A stretch of 64,000 nt of DNA from Leptolyngbya cf. ectocarpi LEGE 11479 (GTDB lineage Bacteria > Cyanobacteriota > Cyanobacteriia > Phormidesmidales > Phormidesmidaceae). The notes under the pieces are model-generated. The model saw only the letters and a list, made by a program, of their open reading frames with translations, did no database searches and was not told the origin of the DNA. The stretch is taken from the NCBI RefSeq assembly GCF_015207065.1, contig NZ_JADEXP010000001.1, positions 26,183 through 90,182 of the forward strand, read 5' to 3'. Both the position numbers and the translations under genes were made by a program. Positions 42,299 to 51,446 of the stretch are shown here, in pieces (the first letter of the stretch is position 1; each line of letters begins with the position of its first letter).

Positions 42299-43828
42299 AT
42301 GGGACTACCCTGGTACCGGGTACATACAGTCGTGGTTAACGATCCCGGACGACTGATTTCTGTACACCTTATGCATACTGCCCTTGTGGCAGGCTGGGCT
42401 GGCTCGATGGCCCTGTTTGAGCTAGCTACCTTTGATCCAAGTGATCCTGCTCTGAACCCCATGTGGCGTCAGGGCATGTTTGTCATGCCCTTTATGGCTC
42501 GCCTGGGTGTGAGCGGGTCTTGGGGCGGCTGGAGTGTGACTGGAGAAACGGGTGTTGATCCTGGCTTCTGGTCATTTGAAGGCGTTGCGATCGCACACAT
42601 CGTGCTGTCTGGCTTGCTATTCTTAGCAGCCGTTTGGCACTGGGTTTTCTGGGATTTAGATCTATTCCGTGACCCCCGAACTGGTGAGCCCGCTTTGGAC
42701 TTACCCAAAATGTTCGGTATTCACCTGTTCTTATCTGGTTTACTTTGTTTTGGTTTCGGAGCGTTCCACCTGACGGGCGTTTGGGGACCGGGTATGTGGG
42801 TGTCTGACCCCTTTGGTCTGACCGGTCACGTGCAACCAGTGGCCCCAGAGTGGGGGCCGGCTGGATTTAATCCCTATAATGCTGGCGGTATTGTGGCTCA
42901 CCACATCGCAGCCGGTATTGTCGGTATTGTGGCGGGTTTATTTCACCTGACCGTTCGTCCACCCCAGCGTCTTTATAAGGCGTTGCGTATGGGTAACATC
43001 GAGACCGTACTGTCCAGCAGTATTGCTGCTGTATTCTTTGCGGCCTTTGTAGTTGCCGGTACTATGTGGTACGGCAATGCGGCCACTCCTGTTGAGCTGT
43101 TTGGTCCTACCCGTTTTCAGTGGGATGCCAGCTACTATCAGCAGGAAATCGAGCGTCGTGTTCAGGCTGACATGTCTAACGGTCTAAGTCGCACAGAGGC
43201 TTATGAGAATATCCCTGAGAAGTTAGCTTTCTATGACTATGTGGGTAACAACCCTGCTAAGGGCGGCTTATTCCGCGTAGGTCCTATGGACAGTGGTGAC
43301 GGTATTGCCACTGGCTGGCTAGGACACCCCGTCTTTACGGATTCTGAAGGTCGTGAGCTTTCGGTTCGCCGAATACCTAACTTCTTCGAGACCTTTCCCG
43401 TTGTTTTGACTGACTCTAGCGGCGTGATTCGGGCCGATATTCCCTTCCGTCGTGCTGAGTCTCAGTTCAGTATTGAGCAAACTGGTGTAACAGCTACCTT
43501 CTATGGTGGTGCGCTTGATGGTGAAACTATCAAGGACCCCGCTAGAGTTAAGCGTTATGCCCGCAAGGCACTCCTAGGTGAGCCTTTCGAGTTTGACCTC
43601 GAGGCCATGGATTCTGACGGTGTATTCCGCTCTAGTCCCCGTGGTTGGTTTACCTTTGGTCATGCGGTGTTTGCCTTGCTGTTCTTCTTTGGCCACATCT
43701 GGCATGGTTCCCGTACTCTATACCGCGATGTATTCGCTGGTGTGGATCCTGACCTCTCTGAGGAGCAGGTGGAGTGGGGATTCTTCCAGAAAGTGGGAGA
43801 CAAGACTACTCGCACAGCGAATCGTTAG
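42299..43828 (+). CDS. psbB: photosystem II CP47 chlorophyll apoprotein
   Basis: CP47 is the core antenna that passes excitation to the reaction centre. It has six membrane helices, many chlorophyll-binding histidines and a large lumenal loop between helices 5 and 6. The 509-residue length and the sequence (start [18 protein letters not shown], then [35 protein letters not shown] and the C-terminal [21 protein letters not shown]) match cyanobacterial PsbB throughout. I see no disruption or missing segment. It is followed by a strong terminator hairpin and then psbT, the usual cyanobacterial order. Confidence 0.99.
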   Translation: MGLPWYRVHTVVVNDPGRLISVHLMHTALVAGWAGSMALFELATFDPSDPALNPMWRQGMFVMPFMARLGVSGSWGGWSVTGETGVDPGFWSFEGVAIAHIVLSGLLFLAAVWHWVFWDLDLFRDPRTGEPALDLPKMFGIHLFLSGLLCFGFGAFHLTGVWGPGMWVSDPFGLTGHVQPVAPEWGPAGFNPYNAGGIVAHHIAAGIVGIVAGLFHLTVRPPQRLYKALRMGNIETVLSSSIAAVFFAAFVVAGTMWYGNAATPVELFGPTRFQWDASYYQQEIERRVQADMSNGLSRTEAYENIPEKLAFYDYVGNNPAKGGLFRVGPMDSGDGIATGWLGHPVFTDSEGRELSVRRIPNFFETFPVVLTDSSGVIRADIPFRRAESQFSIEQTGVTATFYGGALDGETIKDPARVKRYARKALLGEPFEFDLEAMDSDGVFRSSPRGWFTFGHAVFALLFFFGHIWHGSRTLYRDVFAGVDPDLSEEQVEWGFFQKVGDKTTRTANR

Positions 43829-43847
43829 GTACAAGCCTTAGGCTAGG

Positions 43848-43884
43848 AAAATGGCCCAGCGAATGTATTCCGCTGGGCCATTTT
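43848..43884 (+). terminator. strong intrinsic terminator after psbB
   Basis: A 14-bp perfect stem (43848-43861 with 43871-43884) and a 9-nt loop are followed by a run of T residues. It lies between psbB and psbT, so most transcripts may end here and psbT would depend on read-through, processing or its own promoter. Confidence 0.9.
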
Positions 43885-43968
43885 TTTGGAATAATAGATA
43901 ATATCCATAGAAGCTCTTGTTTGTGTCTACATCTATGGTGCTGAATTTTAATTAGGTAGGACCCAATC

Positions 43969-44067
43969 ATGGAAAGTGTTGCTTACATTCTGATTTTTAC
44001 CTGTATCATCGGTACACTGTTTTTTGCGATCGCATTTCGCGAACCCCCTCGGATCAAGAAAGACTAA
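43969..44067 (+). CDS. psbT: photosystem II PsbT protein
   Basis: This 32-residue protein was read directly from the sequence: MESVAYILIFTCIIGT, then LFFAIAFREPPRIKKD. It has the single membrane helix and the conserved FREPPR ending of PsbT, which sits at the dimer interface of photosystem II near CP47 and helps repair and acceptor-side stability. The gene begins 140 bp after psbB and contains a HIP1 octamer (near 44027) within its coding sequence. The upstream terminator suggests separate or attenuated expression. Confidence 0.97.
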   Translation: MESVAYILIFTCIIGTLFFAIAFREPPRIKKD

Positions 44068-44273
44068 TCAATCATGGCTTTTATACCTGGGCTACTAGCT
44101 GATAGATAGCATTGGGTAGTCTAGGATTAGGGTCAGATATCAGACGTCTTAACCCATGAGTGACATAATAGGGGCACTGACTTCTTTGCTTTTAACGAAG
44201 TTGGCCTCTATTTTTATTTTATGCGTGGTCTAATGAGCAAGACCCGCTCCCCTGATTTCGGGTTAACTTGTCT

Positions 44274-44792
44274 ATGCAGTGTCCCTTCTGCCAGCATGCT
44301 AATAATCGCGTCTTAGAATCCCGAGCGGCAGAAGCCGGTCGTAGCATTCGCCGTCGCCGCGAATGCTTAAAGTGCAATGGCCGATTTACCACCTATGAAC
44401 GCATTGAATATATACCCATTACCGTGGTGAAACGTAACGGTGACAGGGAACTGTTTAATCGTTCCAAGCTCCTCAGGGGAATCGCTCGAGCCTGCGAAAA
44501 AACAGGTCTAGAAGCAACTCGCCTCGACGCCATAGTCGATACCATTGAAATGGATTTGCAGCAACGCTCTACAAGGGAAATTACCAGTGCCGATATTGGT
44601 GAGCTGGTTTTGCAGCAGCTTAAATCATTAAATGAAGTCGCCTATGTGCGGTTTGCCTCTGTATATCGCCAGTTCAGCGGTATACGTGATTTTGCAGATA
44701 CCCTAAACCAGCTGCAGTCGGAAGATATCTCTACCGCCAATGTTTACAGGACCAATGGCAGTAATCACAATGGATCTGCCGTGACGGTGTAG
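44274..44792 (+). CDS. nrdR: NrdR transcriptional repressor of ribonucleotide reductase
   Basis: NrdR is a zinc-ribbon/ATP-cone repressor of ribonucleotide-reductase genes that senses (d)ATP. The 172-residue product has the zinc ribbon (C3, C6, C31, C34) at MQCPFCQ and [13 protein letters not shown]. The ATP cone (about residues 47-137) starts at [20 protein letters not shown] and ends near [12 protein letters not shown] chose ATG 44274 over the TTG two codons upstream because it puts the cysteines at their usual positions. It stands alone here with no nrd gene nearby, as is common. Confidence 0.96.
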   Translation: MQCPFCQHANNRVLESRAAEAGRSIRRRRECLKCNGRFTTYERIEYIPITVVKRNGDRELFNRSKLLRGIARACEKTGLEATRLDAIVDTIEMDLQQRSTREITSADIGELVLQQLKSLNEVAYVRFASVYRQFSGIRDFADTLNQLQSEDISTANVYRTNGSNHNGSAVTV

Positions 44793-45207
44793 CCGCTATC
44801 TCAACTTGACACTGAGGCCCTATTTTATCGCCATCTAAAATTAATACCGTCACAGTCAGTGACAGCAGGACTAAATTCACTTATCATAAATAGTCTTGCT
44901 AAGGTTTGTGTATGTTGCTGATTTACAGTGTGGGTTTCCATGTTCAGCCCCACTGAATGTTTAGGGTTGCTCACTTTGCAAGGCTCTAAGCTTTCGACCT
45001 AATTTAGGTTCGAAAGTCAGCACTGGAATAGTGTCAACGCCCATTCCAGCAAACTGTCTGCACAGAGTTATTTATCAGGGATAACGGTAGCTCATTTTGA
45101 GGATGCCCTTAGCCTTGTCTGAGATAAGATCTGGATCAATGTAGGGGCGGCACACAGACCCGTAACATGTCCACTCAATTATGGAGAAACCGTAGGAAAC
45201 ATCTAGC
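44793..45207. promoter_or_regulatory. intergenic/leader region of rpsA with two stacked hairpins
   Basis: These 415 bp separate nrdR and rpsA. Two consecutive dyads occur. The first, 44991-45016, pairs ctttcga and ttcgaaag around a CCTAA/TTAGG stem with one bulge. The second, 45023-45029 with 45043-45049 (ctggaat/attccag), follows closely. Either could end nrdR transcription or form a regulatory leader of rpsA. The rpsA ribosome site is taggaaac, about 11 nt before its ATG. Confidence 0.45.
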
Positions 45208-46215
45208 ATGGTCAATTTTGAAACGAAAGAAGCCGATATTGGTTTTACTCATGAAGACTTTGAAGCTTTATTAGATAAGTACGATTACCATTTCAGTCCT
45301 GGGGACATTGTGCCAGGGACCGTTTTTAGCATTGAGCCTCGAGGTGCTCTAATTGACATTGGCGCAAAAACCGCTGCGTATTTGCCCATTCAGGAGATGT
45401 CAATCAACCGTGTTGAGGCTGCTGATGAAGTGCTTCAGTCCAATGAGACTCGTGAATTTTTCATCCTCACAGATGAAAATGAAGATGGCCAGCTAACCCT
45501 CTCCATCCGTCGCATTGAGTACATGCGGGCATGGGAACGGGTACGTCAACTCCAGAATGAGGACGCTACCGTTCGTTCCGATGTTTTCGCAACCAACCGT
45601 GGTGGAGCCCTAGTCAGAATTGAGGGATTACGTGGATTTATTCCTGGTTCTCACATCAGCACCCGCAAGCCCAAGGAAGACCTGGTTGGCGAAGCATTAC
45701 CCCTCAAGTTTCTAGAAGTTGATGAAGAGCGCAACCGTCTGGTGCTCAGCCATCGTCGAGCTCTGGTTGAGCGCAAGATGAATGGCCTCCAGGTCGGCGA
45801 AGTTGTCATCGGTGCAGTTCGTGGCCTCAAGCCCTACGGTGCTTTCATCGACATTGGTGGCGTCAGTGGTCTGTTGCACATCTCTGAGATATCCCATGAT
45901 CACATTGACACTCCCAATACGGTGCTCAATGTTAATGACGAGATCAAGGTAATGATCATTGATCTTGATGCTGAGCGCGGTCGGATTTCCCTGTCTACTA
46001 AGCAGCTTGAACCTGAGCCCGGTGACATGGTTAAAAACCCCGATATCGTGTTTGAAAAAGCAGAGGAGATGGCCGAGCGCTATCGTCAACAACTGCTGAA
46101 AGCAGCAGAAGCAGAGGCCGCCGCCGCCGCTGGTGAAGATGTCGGAGTGACCGAAGAAGAAGAAGAAGAAGCTTACACCGAGGAAGAAGATCCTGCTTTA
46201 GCGGTTGCTGAGTAG
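45208..46215 (+). CDS. rpsA: 30S ribosomal protein S1
   Basis: Cyanobacterial S1 has three S1 RNA-binding domains and a variable acidic tail, shorter than the six-domain E. coli protein. In the 335-residue product the domains lie at about residues 30-100 (GDIVPGTVFSIEPRGALIDIGAKTAAYLP), 115-180 (DVFATNRGGALVRIEGLRGFIPGS) and 195-265 (GEVVIGAVRGLKPYGAFIDIGGVSGLLHISEIS). The C-terminus is acidic, with a run of GAA codons (Glu). It initiates translation of many mRNAs. It is followed by an intrinsic terminator at 46311-46338. Confidence 0.96.
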   Translation: MVNFETKEADIGFTHEDFEALLDKYDYHFSPGDIVPGTVFSIEPRGALIDIGAKTAAYLPIQEMSINRVEAADEVLQSNETREFFILTDENEDGQLTLSIRRIEYMRAWERVRQLQNEDATVRSDVFATNRGGALVRIEGLRGFIPGSHISTRKPKEDLVGEALPLKFLEVDEERNRLVLSHRRALVERKMNGLQVGEVVIGAVRGLKPYGAFIDIGGVSGLLHISEISHDHIDTPNTVLNVNDEIKVMIIDLDAERGRISLSTKQLEPEPGDMVKNPDIVFEKAEEMAERYRQQLLKAAEAEAAAAAGEDVGVTEEEEEEAYTEEEDPALAVAE

Positions 46216-46310
46216 TTTGCTACTTTGATGACAAAGTAGGACGCCGTTAATACCCCTATCTAATTGGAAATATTAGGGCGCTTAACGTTTAACTAGTTTA
46301 TTTGATCTAA

Positions 46311-46338
46311 ATGTGGGGCCTAGGCTCCACATTTTTTT
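46311..46338 (+). terminator. intrinsic terminator after rpsA
   Basis: A nearly perfect palindromic stem (46311-46332, one mismatched pair) is followed directly by seven T residues (46332-46338). It would sit inside the first codons if the next gene started at GTG 46313, so it argues for the later ATG at 46346. Confidence 0.85.
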
Positions 46339-46345
46339 ATTGGCA

Positions 46346-47128
46346 ATGGAAAAAAAGTCTGTGGTTACGCTTGCCTGCAACGGTCAAATATTTAAAGATA
46401 TCCACGCTGTTTTTTTAGATAAGGACGGCACCCTGGCAGACGTTGCCACCTACCTCAGCCAGCTTGGGCATATCCAAGCTCAGCTGATGGAGCAGGCGTT
46501 ATCGGGAACCCATGAACTAACCCTCCAGGCCTTGGGATTTAACGCGGATGGATTAACCGCCTCTGGATTATTAGCTGTGGGTAGTCGTCAAGAAACCATT
46601 ATGGGAATAGCCACAGTGGCTGCCCTGGTGGGTTGTCCATGGGTAAAGGCAATAGACCTGGCTATAGCGACTCTAAAGGCAGCGGATCAACAATGTAGTC
46701 CTAAAGCTCTATATACTCCACTTTTGCCAGGGGCCTTAGATTTTTTGCAAAGGCTCAGGCTGGCCGGTCTCAAGATCATCATGGTGTCAGCTGACTCCCA
46801 ACATAATCTTGAGAGTTTTGTGCAACACCATCATTTGCAAACCTATTTTGACGTGCTGCAGGGAGTAACCAGGGAAAATCCTACTAAGATGTCTGCCGAT
46901 TTTTTGTCCACTGCCTGCCAAGCCATCGACATTGAACCTGCTCAAGGGGTGGTGATTGGAGATGCCGCCAGTGATTTACATATGGCCCTGCCAACCCGTG
47001 GGTTTATCGGTTATTTGGGAGGATGGCGGCCTCCTTTATCAAAGACAGATATCTTGGGAGACGGCTGTAGCAGAGCATCACTGGTCCATAGCTTTACCAC
47101 AGACTTTAGCCAGATTGTGCTGACTTAG
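46346..47128 (+). CDS. HAD family phosphatase
   Basis: The 260-residue protein is a HAD-superfamily hydrolase. Motif I is AVFLDKDGTLADV (nucleophile and acid Asp), followed by a helical cap. Motif II is IIMVSADSQH, the motif III lysine is in NPTKMS, and motif IV is VVIGDAASDLHMALP. All four motifs are intact. The substrate is not known; phosphoglycolate or a nucleotide is possible. The ATG at 46346 was chosen because the GTG at 46313 lies within the rpsA terminator. The following 369-bp region separates it from the regulator pair. Confidence 0.88.
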   Translation: MEKKSVVTLACNGQIFKDIHAVFLDKDGTLADVATYLSQLGHIQAQLMEQALSGTHELTLQALGFNADGLTASGLLAVGSRQETIMGIATVAALVGCPWVKAIDLAIATLKAADQQCSPKALYTPLLPGALDFLQRLRLAGLKIIMVSADSQHNLESFVQHHHLQTYFDVLQGVTRENPTKMSADFLSTACQAIDIEPAQGVVIGDAASDLHMALPTRGFIGYLGGWRPPLSKTDILGDGCSRASLVHSFTTDFSQIVLT

Positions 47129-47497
47129 GAGCCGGACTATTTCCGTAGGAAACGCTTTGCGCTAGGCTTGCCCATGCCCACAGGGCTATACGACTTCGCT
47201 CAGTCCTCTACCTATAGGGCTGAGGAGTATAGATTTTGTTGATTCCTTCATCCTCAAGCCGAAATACAATATCCCTGATATAAAAATAGAGGTGACAAAA
47301 TGCCCCCTCTAAATTCAACCTTGATTCGCACAAATGTACGTTTAATTAACAGCTATTATGTTGCCTCAGTCAGTCGGACTCAAGTGACACCTTGTCAGAG
47401 TTAGTAGAATTATGATGCTAAAAAATCGGTTGATGGAAGGTCCATAGACTGACACGGTACACTGGAGTACAAAGCTATTGAGTTTAGAGATTAGCTG
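47129..47497. promoter_or_regulatory. upstream region of the BlaI/M56 operon with candidate operator
   Basis: This 369-bp region includes a short perfect dyad tgaca-cct-tgtca (47385-47397), 101 bp before the BlaI-family gene. BlaI proteins bind dyads of this general kind and usually repress their own promoter, so it is a candidate operator. No gene is found here. Confidence 0.4.
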
Positions 47498-47929
47498 ATG
47501 TCGCCATTTCCAGCCCATCGCCCTAAACGGCTAACTTTGGGGCCGCTAGAAGCTGAGATCTTGAATATCCTATGGGACGTGGGCACCACCTCAGCAACGG
47601 TGATTCACAACCACATTTTGGAAGATATTGATCGTGATTTGACCTATTCATCGGTGGCCACTGTATTGAGGCGTTTAGAGGCCAAAGGTTGGATAGCTAA
47701 GCGACGGGTGGGGCGAGCCTACCACTGGGAGCCTTTACTGTCAGCAGGCAGTGCCAAAATTCTGCAATCCCATGAGCGATTGCAGCAATTTTTGGCCGCC
47801 AGCAACCCAGATATTGTGGCTGCCTTTGCCGATAGCCTCGATCAGGACAGTCTTGACCAGCTCGAAGCAATTACCTTAAGGATTCAAACAGCGCGGCGGG
47901 CGCAGAAGCGGCAGGAGGAGCAACCATGA
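47498..47929 (+). CDS. BlaI/MecI/CopY-family winged-helix repressor (PetR-like)
   Basis: The 143-residue protein matches BlaI-type repressors. The winged-helix domain spans about residues 10-85 (LGPLEAEILNILWDVG, SSVATVLRRLEAKGWIAKRRVGRAYHWEP), and the C-terminal dimerisation helices follow. Such repressors are inactivated by cleavage by a membrane protease. The next gene encodes one and overlaps by 4 bp (ATGA). In Synechocystis a pair of this kind (PetR/PetP, slr0240/slr0241) controls the copper-dependent switch between plastocyanin and cytochrome c6. Whether this pair does the same is inferred from architecture. Confidence 0.9.
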   Translation: MSPFPAHRPKRLTLGPLEAEILNILWDVGTTSATVIHNHILEDIDRDLTYSSVATVLRRLEAKGWIAKRRVGRAYHWEPLLSAGSAKILQSHERLQQFLAASNPDIVAAFADSLDQDSLDQLEAITLRIQTARRAQKRQEEQP

Positions 47930-48780
47930 TGCACATGAGCTTACTGGTGGGTGCGATCGCAATGGCTATACTCCTACGCTTAGCCCTAACTCACCGTTGT
48001 CTGCAGAACTCCCACTGGTTAGCCGTGCTATCCCTTTTGGTCGTTCCTCCCCTACTTTTAATGACAACGGCCATGGCCATTATCATCATGGGTCCCCATG
48101 GCCATGCATTTACGCCCCTAGAAAGATGGCTTAGCTATGGTATCGCCTGGTTCTTTGTCCTCATCAGTGGAGGTCTACTCGTCCATTTAGGTTGGCAAGC
48201 ATACAACAGTATTCTCCATATCCAGCAATATCCTCAGCAGCTGGTCCAAAAGACTCCTAGCCGCGTTTTGGACGACGACACCGTCTTTAGCGCCCAAATC
48301 GGTCTCTGGTCGTCAGAAATGGTCATCAGCCAGGGTCTGCTTGACACCTTAGATAGAGAACATCTTGCCGCTGTTATCGCCCATGAAAAAGCCCATCATT
48401 ACTATCGCGATACATTTTGGTTCTTTTGGCTAGGCTGGCTGCGACGTCTCAGTAGCTGGCTGCCCTACACCGAGGACCTTTGGCAAGAACTGCTGCTACT
48501 CAGAGAGATTCGCGCCGATAACTGGGCCACACAGTTTGTCGAACGGCTCACCCTGGCGGAGTCCCTAGTGCAGGTGATAGCTGCCCCGCTGTCGCCAGTC
48601 ACAGTGGCTAATTTTAGTTGTACAACCCCTAGCAGTCGACTAAGCCGTCGCATTGATGCTCTACTGTCAGAGACCACCGATTATGGGTTTACCCCTCAGT
48701 GGTCATGGATTACGTCCGGCTGTTGTGCAGGAATCGCACTAGGTCTGATACCTTTATTCTCCATCCCGTTCCATTACTGA
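47926..48780 (+). CDS. M56/BlaR1-like membrane metalloprotease (PetP-like)
   Basis: The 284-residue protein has three to four membrane helices: three in the N-terminal third (for example LAVLSLLVVPPLLLMTTAMAI) and one at the C-terminus. A zinc-metalloprotease core contains HEKAHH in VIAHEKAHHYYRD (about residues 149-161), and the third ligand is probably in LREIRADNWA (Glu/Asp, near 195). It lacks the penicillin-sensor domain of BlaR1, so it senses something else. It overlaps the BlaI-like gene (start ATG 47926; a second ATG at 47929), which fits a sensor-protease/repressor pair. In Synechocystis the equivalent protein is PetP. Confidence 0.88.
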   Translation: MMHMSLLVGAIAMAILLRLALTHRCLQNSHWLAVLSLLVVPPLLLMTTAMAIIIMGPHGHAFTPLERWLSYGIAWFFVLISGGLLVHLGWQAYNSILHIQQYPQQLVQKTPSRVLDDDTVFSAQIGLWSSEMVISQGLLDTLDREHLAAVIAHEKAHHYYRDTFWFFWLGWLRRLSSWLPYTEDLWQELLLLREIRADNWATQFVERLTLAESLVQVIAAPLSPVTVANFSCTTPSSRLSRRIDALLSETTDYGFTPQWSWITSGCCAGIALGLIPLFSIPFHY

Positions 48781-48831
48781 GGACTGCTCTGAGGAGTTCT
48801 CACCCATCGGTTCTGGCGGTCGTAGATGTCC

Positions 48832-50862
48832 CTAAAAAGGAACGTCTGGCCCTGGCTTTGTGGAAGGTTTGTCAGAGTCACCAGAATCAGTCGGTTCGGT
48901 CTCGTCATCCAAGTTTACAATTTGACCGTTAAAGAACTGAGCAAAGCTTTTAACACTACGCTCTAGGTCACTCTCTGTCTGCCATTCAGCAACAGATGGT
49001 GGGTCAACGGGGTGAGCTGTTACAGCAGTGGTAGGCGCTGGCGACGCTGGTGATGCATCATGACTAGGCTGGCTGGGCTGTTTAGGCGGGCTGACCGGTT
49101 GTCCTGCGGACGCTGGCACAGGAGACACTGGCACAACAGGAGGCGCTGGCACGCTGCTGCGTGGCACTGGTGTCGCTAAGGCCGCCGCTGGTTCAGCGAC
49201 ACCAGTACCTGGGGCTACTACCATCGCAACCCGCAGTTTGTGACCAAAGACTTGCTCAAAGGCCGCTTCTACATTACTCAAACGATTCTGGGCCATCTGC
49301 ATCAGCTTGTCATTGGTGATGCCCACATCAGCTTCCACCCCATCACAGGCCAATAGCTGGCCATGTTGACGCATCAACACGGCAGTACCCATGGGAATCG
49401 CACCGCTCTTAGCCATGCGCATCATCTGAGTCACAATTTTTGCCCAAATATCGTTAAGACTTCCCATGGCAGGGGCTTCTGCCATTTTTTGAGACGGAGT
49501 TGGCTGATTTTTGTTAGGACTGCTGGCCTCTCGACGGGGCGCAGGCAACGGCTCTGCCTTATTAGGTTGAGAGGGCTGAGCGGGTTGAGAAAGTTGAGAG
49601 GGCGGTACAGAGGACTTAAGGGGCTGTTGTGGCTCTGGCTGTCGGGCTGGCTCAACGGCTGGCAGTGAGGATTTTTTGGCTGGTGGCGCTACCACCAATG
49701 GTTTAATGGGCGGTACAGCAGGGACGGGGGTGACGGCTGTGACCGATGGGGCCGCTACCCCTGAGTGTCCCTGGGCTGATGGGAGTAGACCCATCAGGGT
49801 AATTTCTAACCACAGCCGGGGCTGAGTTGTATTTTTAACCTGCACTTCAGCAGCGCGTAAATGCTGTTGACTAGAAAGCAATAGGGACAGCGGCAATGCT
49901 TGGGCAAAGGGCACCATTTCCGCCCAAATTGGGGCCGTAATGGCCACTAAGTCACGGCGCTCTCCCGCCGTTTTAGCAATCAGTAAATCCCGATAAAAAG
50001 CCACTAGACTCTGGAGTACCATCAGCGGCTCTCGCCCCCGGTCCATGAGCTGACGGGCTAAAATCAGCACCTGGGCACCGTCATCAGCCCCCACCGCCTG
50101 CACTAGAGCCAGCAGATCTCGCTCGGAAACAGCTCCCACCAGATCCCACACAGCTTCAATGGTGATTTCTCCATCCATGAGTCCCAGCTGATCGAGTAAG
50201 CTTTCAGCATCGCGCAAGCCCCCCTGAGACAGCTGAGCCACTAGCTGTAGGGCATCAGGGGCAATGGCAATAGCCTCTTGCTGGGCAATGTAGTCTAAGT
50301 GGTGCACCATCGCATCGAGGGGAATGCGACGAAAATCAAACCGCTGACAGCGAGAAATGATGGTGGGCAACACCCGCTGAGGGTCAGTGGTTGCCAGGAC
50401 AAAGACAACGTGGGGTGGGGGCTCTTCTAAGGTTTTGAGCAAGGCATTAAAGGCAGCCGTACTCAGCATGTGCACCTCGTCGAGCACATAGAGCTTATGG
50501 CGGCACTGGACCGGGGCAAACTGTGCCCGTTCAATCAGCTCACGGATATTGTCAACACCGGTATTACTAGCGGCATCAATTTCGATGATATCGAGGGAAG
50601 CACCCACCGTTATCTCACGACAGACCTGGCATTGACCACAGGGCTCAGGGGTGGGGCCTTCGCTGCTCAAACAGTTGAGAGACTTCGCTAAAATTCGGGC
50701 GCTGGAGGTCTTACCTGTGCCCCGAGGACCACAAAAAAGATAGGCCGGGGCGATGCGATTTTGCTGAAGAGCATTGGAAAGTGTGGTTGCGATCGCACCC
50801 TGGCCCACAAGCTGAGCAAACGTTTGGGGGCGATACTTATGGTGCAGCGGTTCGTAGGCCAT
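48832..50862 (-). CDS. dnaX: DNA polymerase III subunit gamma/tau
   Basis: DnaX is the clamp-loader ATPase. The 676-residue protein has the AAA+ part (about residues 1-240) with Walker A GPRGTGKTSSARIL (about 45-58), the zinc cysteines C65, C75, C78 and C81, Walker B VLDEVHMLSTAAF, LEEPPPHVVFVLATTD and the arginine-finger ISRCQRFDFRRIP. The clamp-loader collar extends to about 370. The remainder is Pro/Ser/Gln-rich and disordered with a C-terminal domain. I see no intein. A run of six A in the Lys-Lys pair near residue 396 could allow a -1 shift to a stop after six codons, giving a gamma-like form. The start ATG at 50862 is canonical (MAYEPLHHKYRPQTF). Confidence 0.95.
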   Translation of the reverse strand: MAYEPLHHKYRPQTFAQLVGQGAIATTLSNALQQNRIAPAYLFCGPRGTGKTSSARILAKSLNCLSSEGPTPEPCGQCQVCREITVGASLDIIEIDAASNTGVDNIRELIERAQFAPVQCRHKLYVLDEVHMLSTAAFNALLKTLEEPPPHVVFVLATTDPQRVLPTIISRCQRFDFRRIPLDAMVHHLDYIAQQEAIAIAPDALQLVAQLSQGGLRDAESLLDQLGLMDGEITIEAVWDLVGAVSERDLLALVQAVGADDGAQVLILARQLMDRGREPLMVLQSLVAFYRDLLIAKTAGERRDLVAITAPIWAEMVPFAQALPLSLLLSSQQHLRAAEVQVKNTTQPRLWLEITLMGLLPSAQGHSGVAAPSVTAVTPVPAVPPIKPLVVAPPAKKSSLPAVEPARQPEPQQPLKSSVPPSQLSQPAQPSQPNKAEPLPAPRREASSPNKNQPTPSQKMAEAPAMGSLNDIWAKIVTQMMRMAKSGAIPMGTAVLMRQHGQLLACDGVEADVGITNDKLMQMAQNRLSNVEAAFEQVFGHKLRVAMVVAPGTGVAEPAAALATPVPRSSVPAPPVVPVSPVPASAGQPVSPPKQPSQPSHDASPASPAPTTAVTAHPVDPPSVAEWQTESDLERSVKSFAQFFNGQIVNLDDETEPTDSGDSDKPSTKPGPDVPF

Positions 50863-50957
50863 CGATACTATGCCCTACCTCAACAAAAGGACCATGCGTC
50901 GCTCAAAAAGTGGACTAGCCCATTATAAAAGCTACAGCAGCCGTTAGCTCATCGCCA

Positions 50958-51446
50958 TTAGCTCATCACCACAGTGTCCTTAGTGCCCCAAGCCATCTGT
51001 AAATTTTTGATCAAACTAGGCCAGCGGCTAAATCGCTTACACAGGCGAACTTCATTCCCCTTAGAGGACCAATGCACTTGATCAAAAATTTGATGCAAGA
51101 TAAAGAGACCACGGCCACAGTCTCCCATAATGCCGCTATCGTCCTTGTTGGGACTGACACCACACTCATGGGGAACGTCAAAGCCATTACCCTGGTCAGT
51201 AATGATCCACCAGTAGCTACCTTTAACCTCAGCATACTGGACAGACACATGCTTGCTTGGATCCAAACTATTGCCATGCTTGGCCGCATTGACTAATGCT
51301 TCTTGCAAACCTAGCCGTAGCTCATCATGCATCTGCAGCGGCGCACGCTCAAGTAAGGTATCAAGAATCGGACACAGATATAGAGTAGAGGCAAAGCTGA
51401 GTTTGTCCCACTTCACTCCCGTGGATAATGTCATCACACCAACCAT
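50958..51446 (-). CDS. RsbW-type ATP-binding anti-sigma regulatory factor
   Basis: The 162-residue protein has a HATPase_c_2 fold. The N-box is LGLQEALVNAAKHGN (about residues 45-59), the G1 box is ITDQGNGFDV, and the G2-like box is GRGLFILHQIFDQV. Such proteins act as serine kinases of anti-anti-sigma factors or as anti-sigma factors in partner-switching modules. No STAS-domain or PP2C gene lies next to it, so the partner is elsewhere. It sits at the end of a 710-bp non-coding stretch that also contains the twin hairpins at 51890-51958. The start at 51446 is plausible. Confidence 0.88.
   Translation of the reverse strand: MVGVMTLSTGVKWDKLSFASTLYLCPILDTLLERAPLQMHDELRLGLQEALVNAAKHGNSLDPSKHVSVQYAEVKGSYWWIITDQGNGFDVPHECGVSPNKDDSGIMGDCGRGLFILHQIFDQVHWSSKGNEVRLCKRFSRWPSLIKNLQMAWGTKDTVVMS

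Noticed and set aside
44991..45016. tmRNA or tRNA T-arm, suggested by ggttcgaaag
   Set aside because: No acceptor stem, CCA end or other tRNA-like arms are present. It is better explained as a simple hairpin.
48832..50862. Intein in dnaX
   Set aside because: Several cyanobacterial dnaX genes hold inteins, but here the conserved blocks run through without an insertion or intein motifs.
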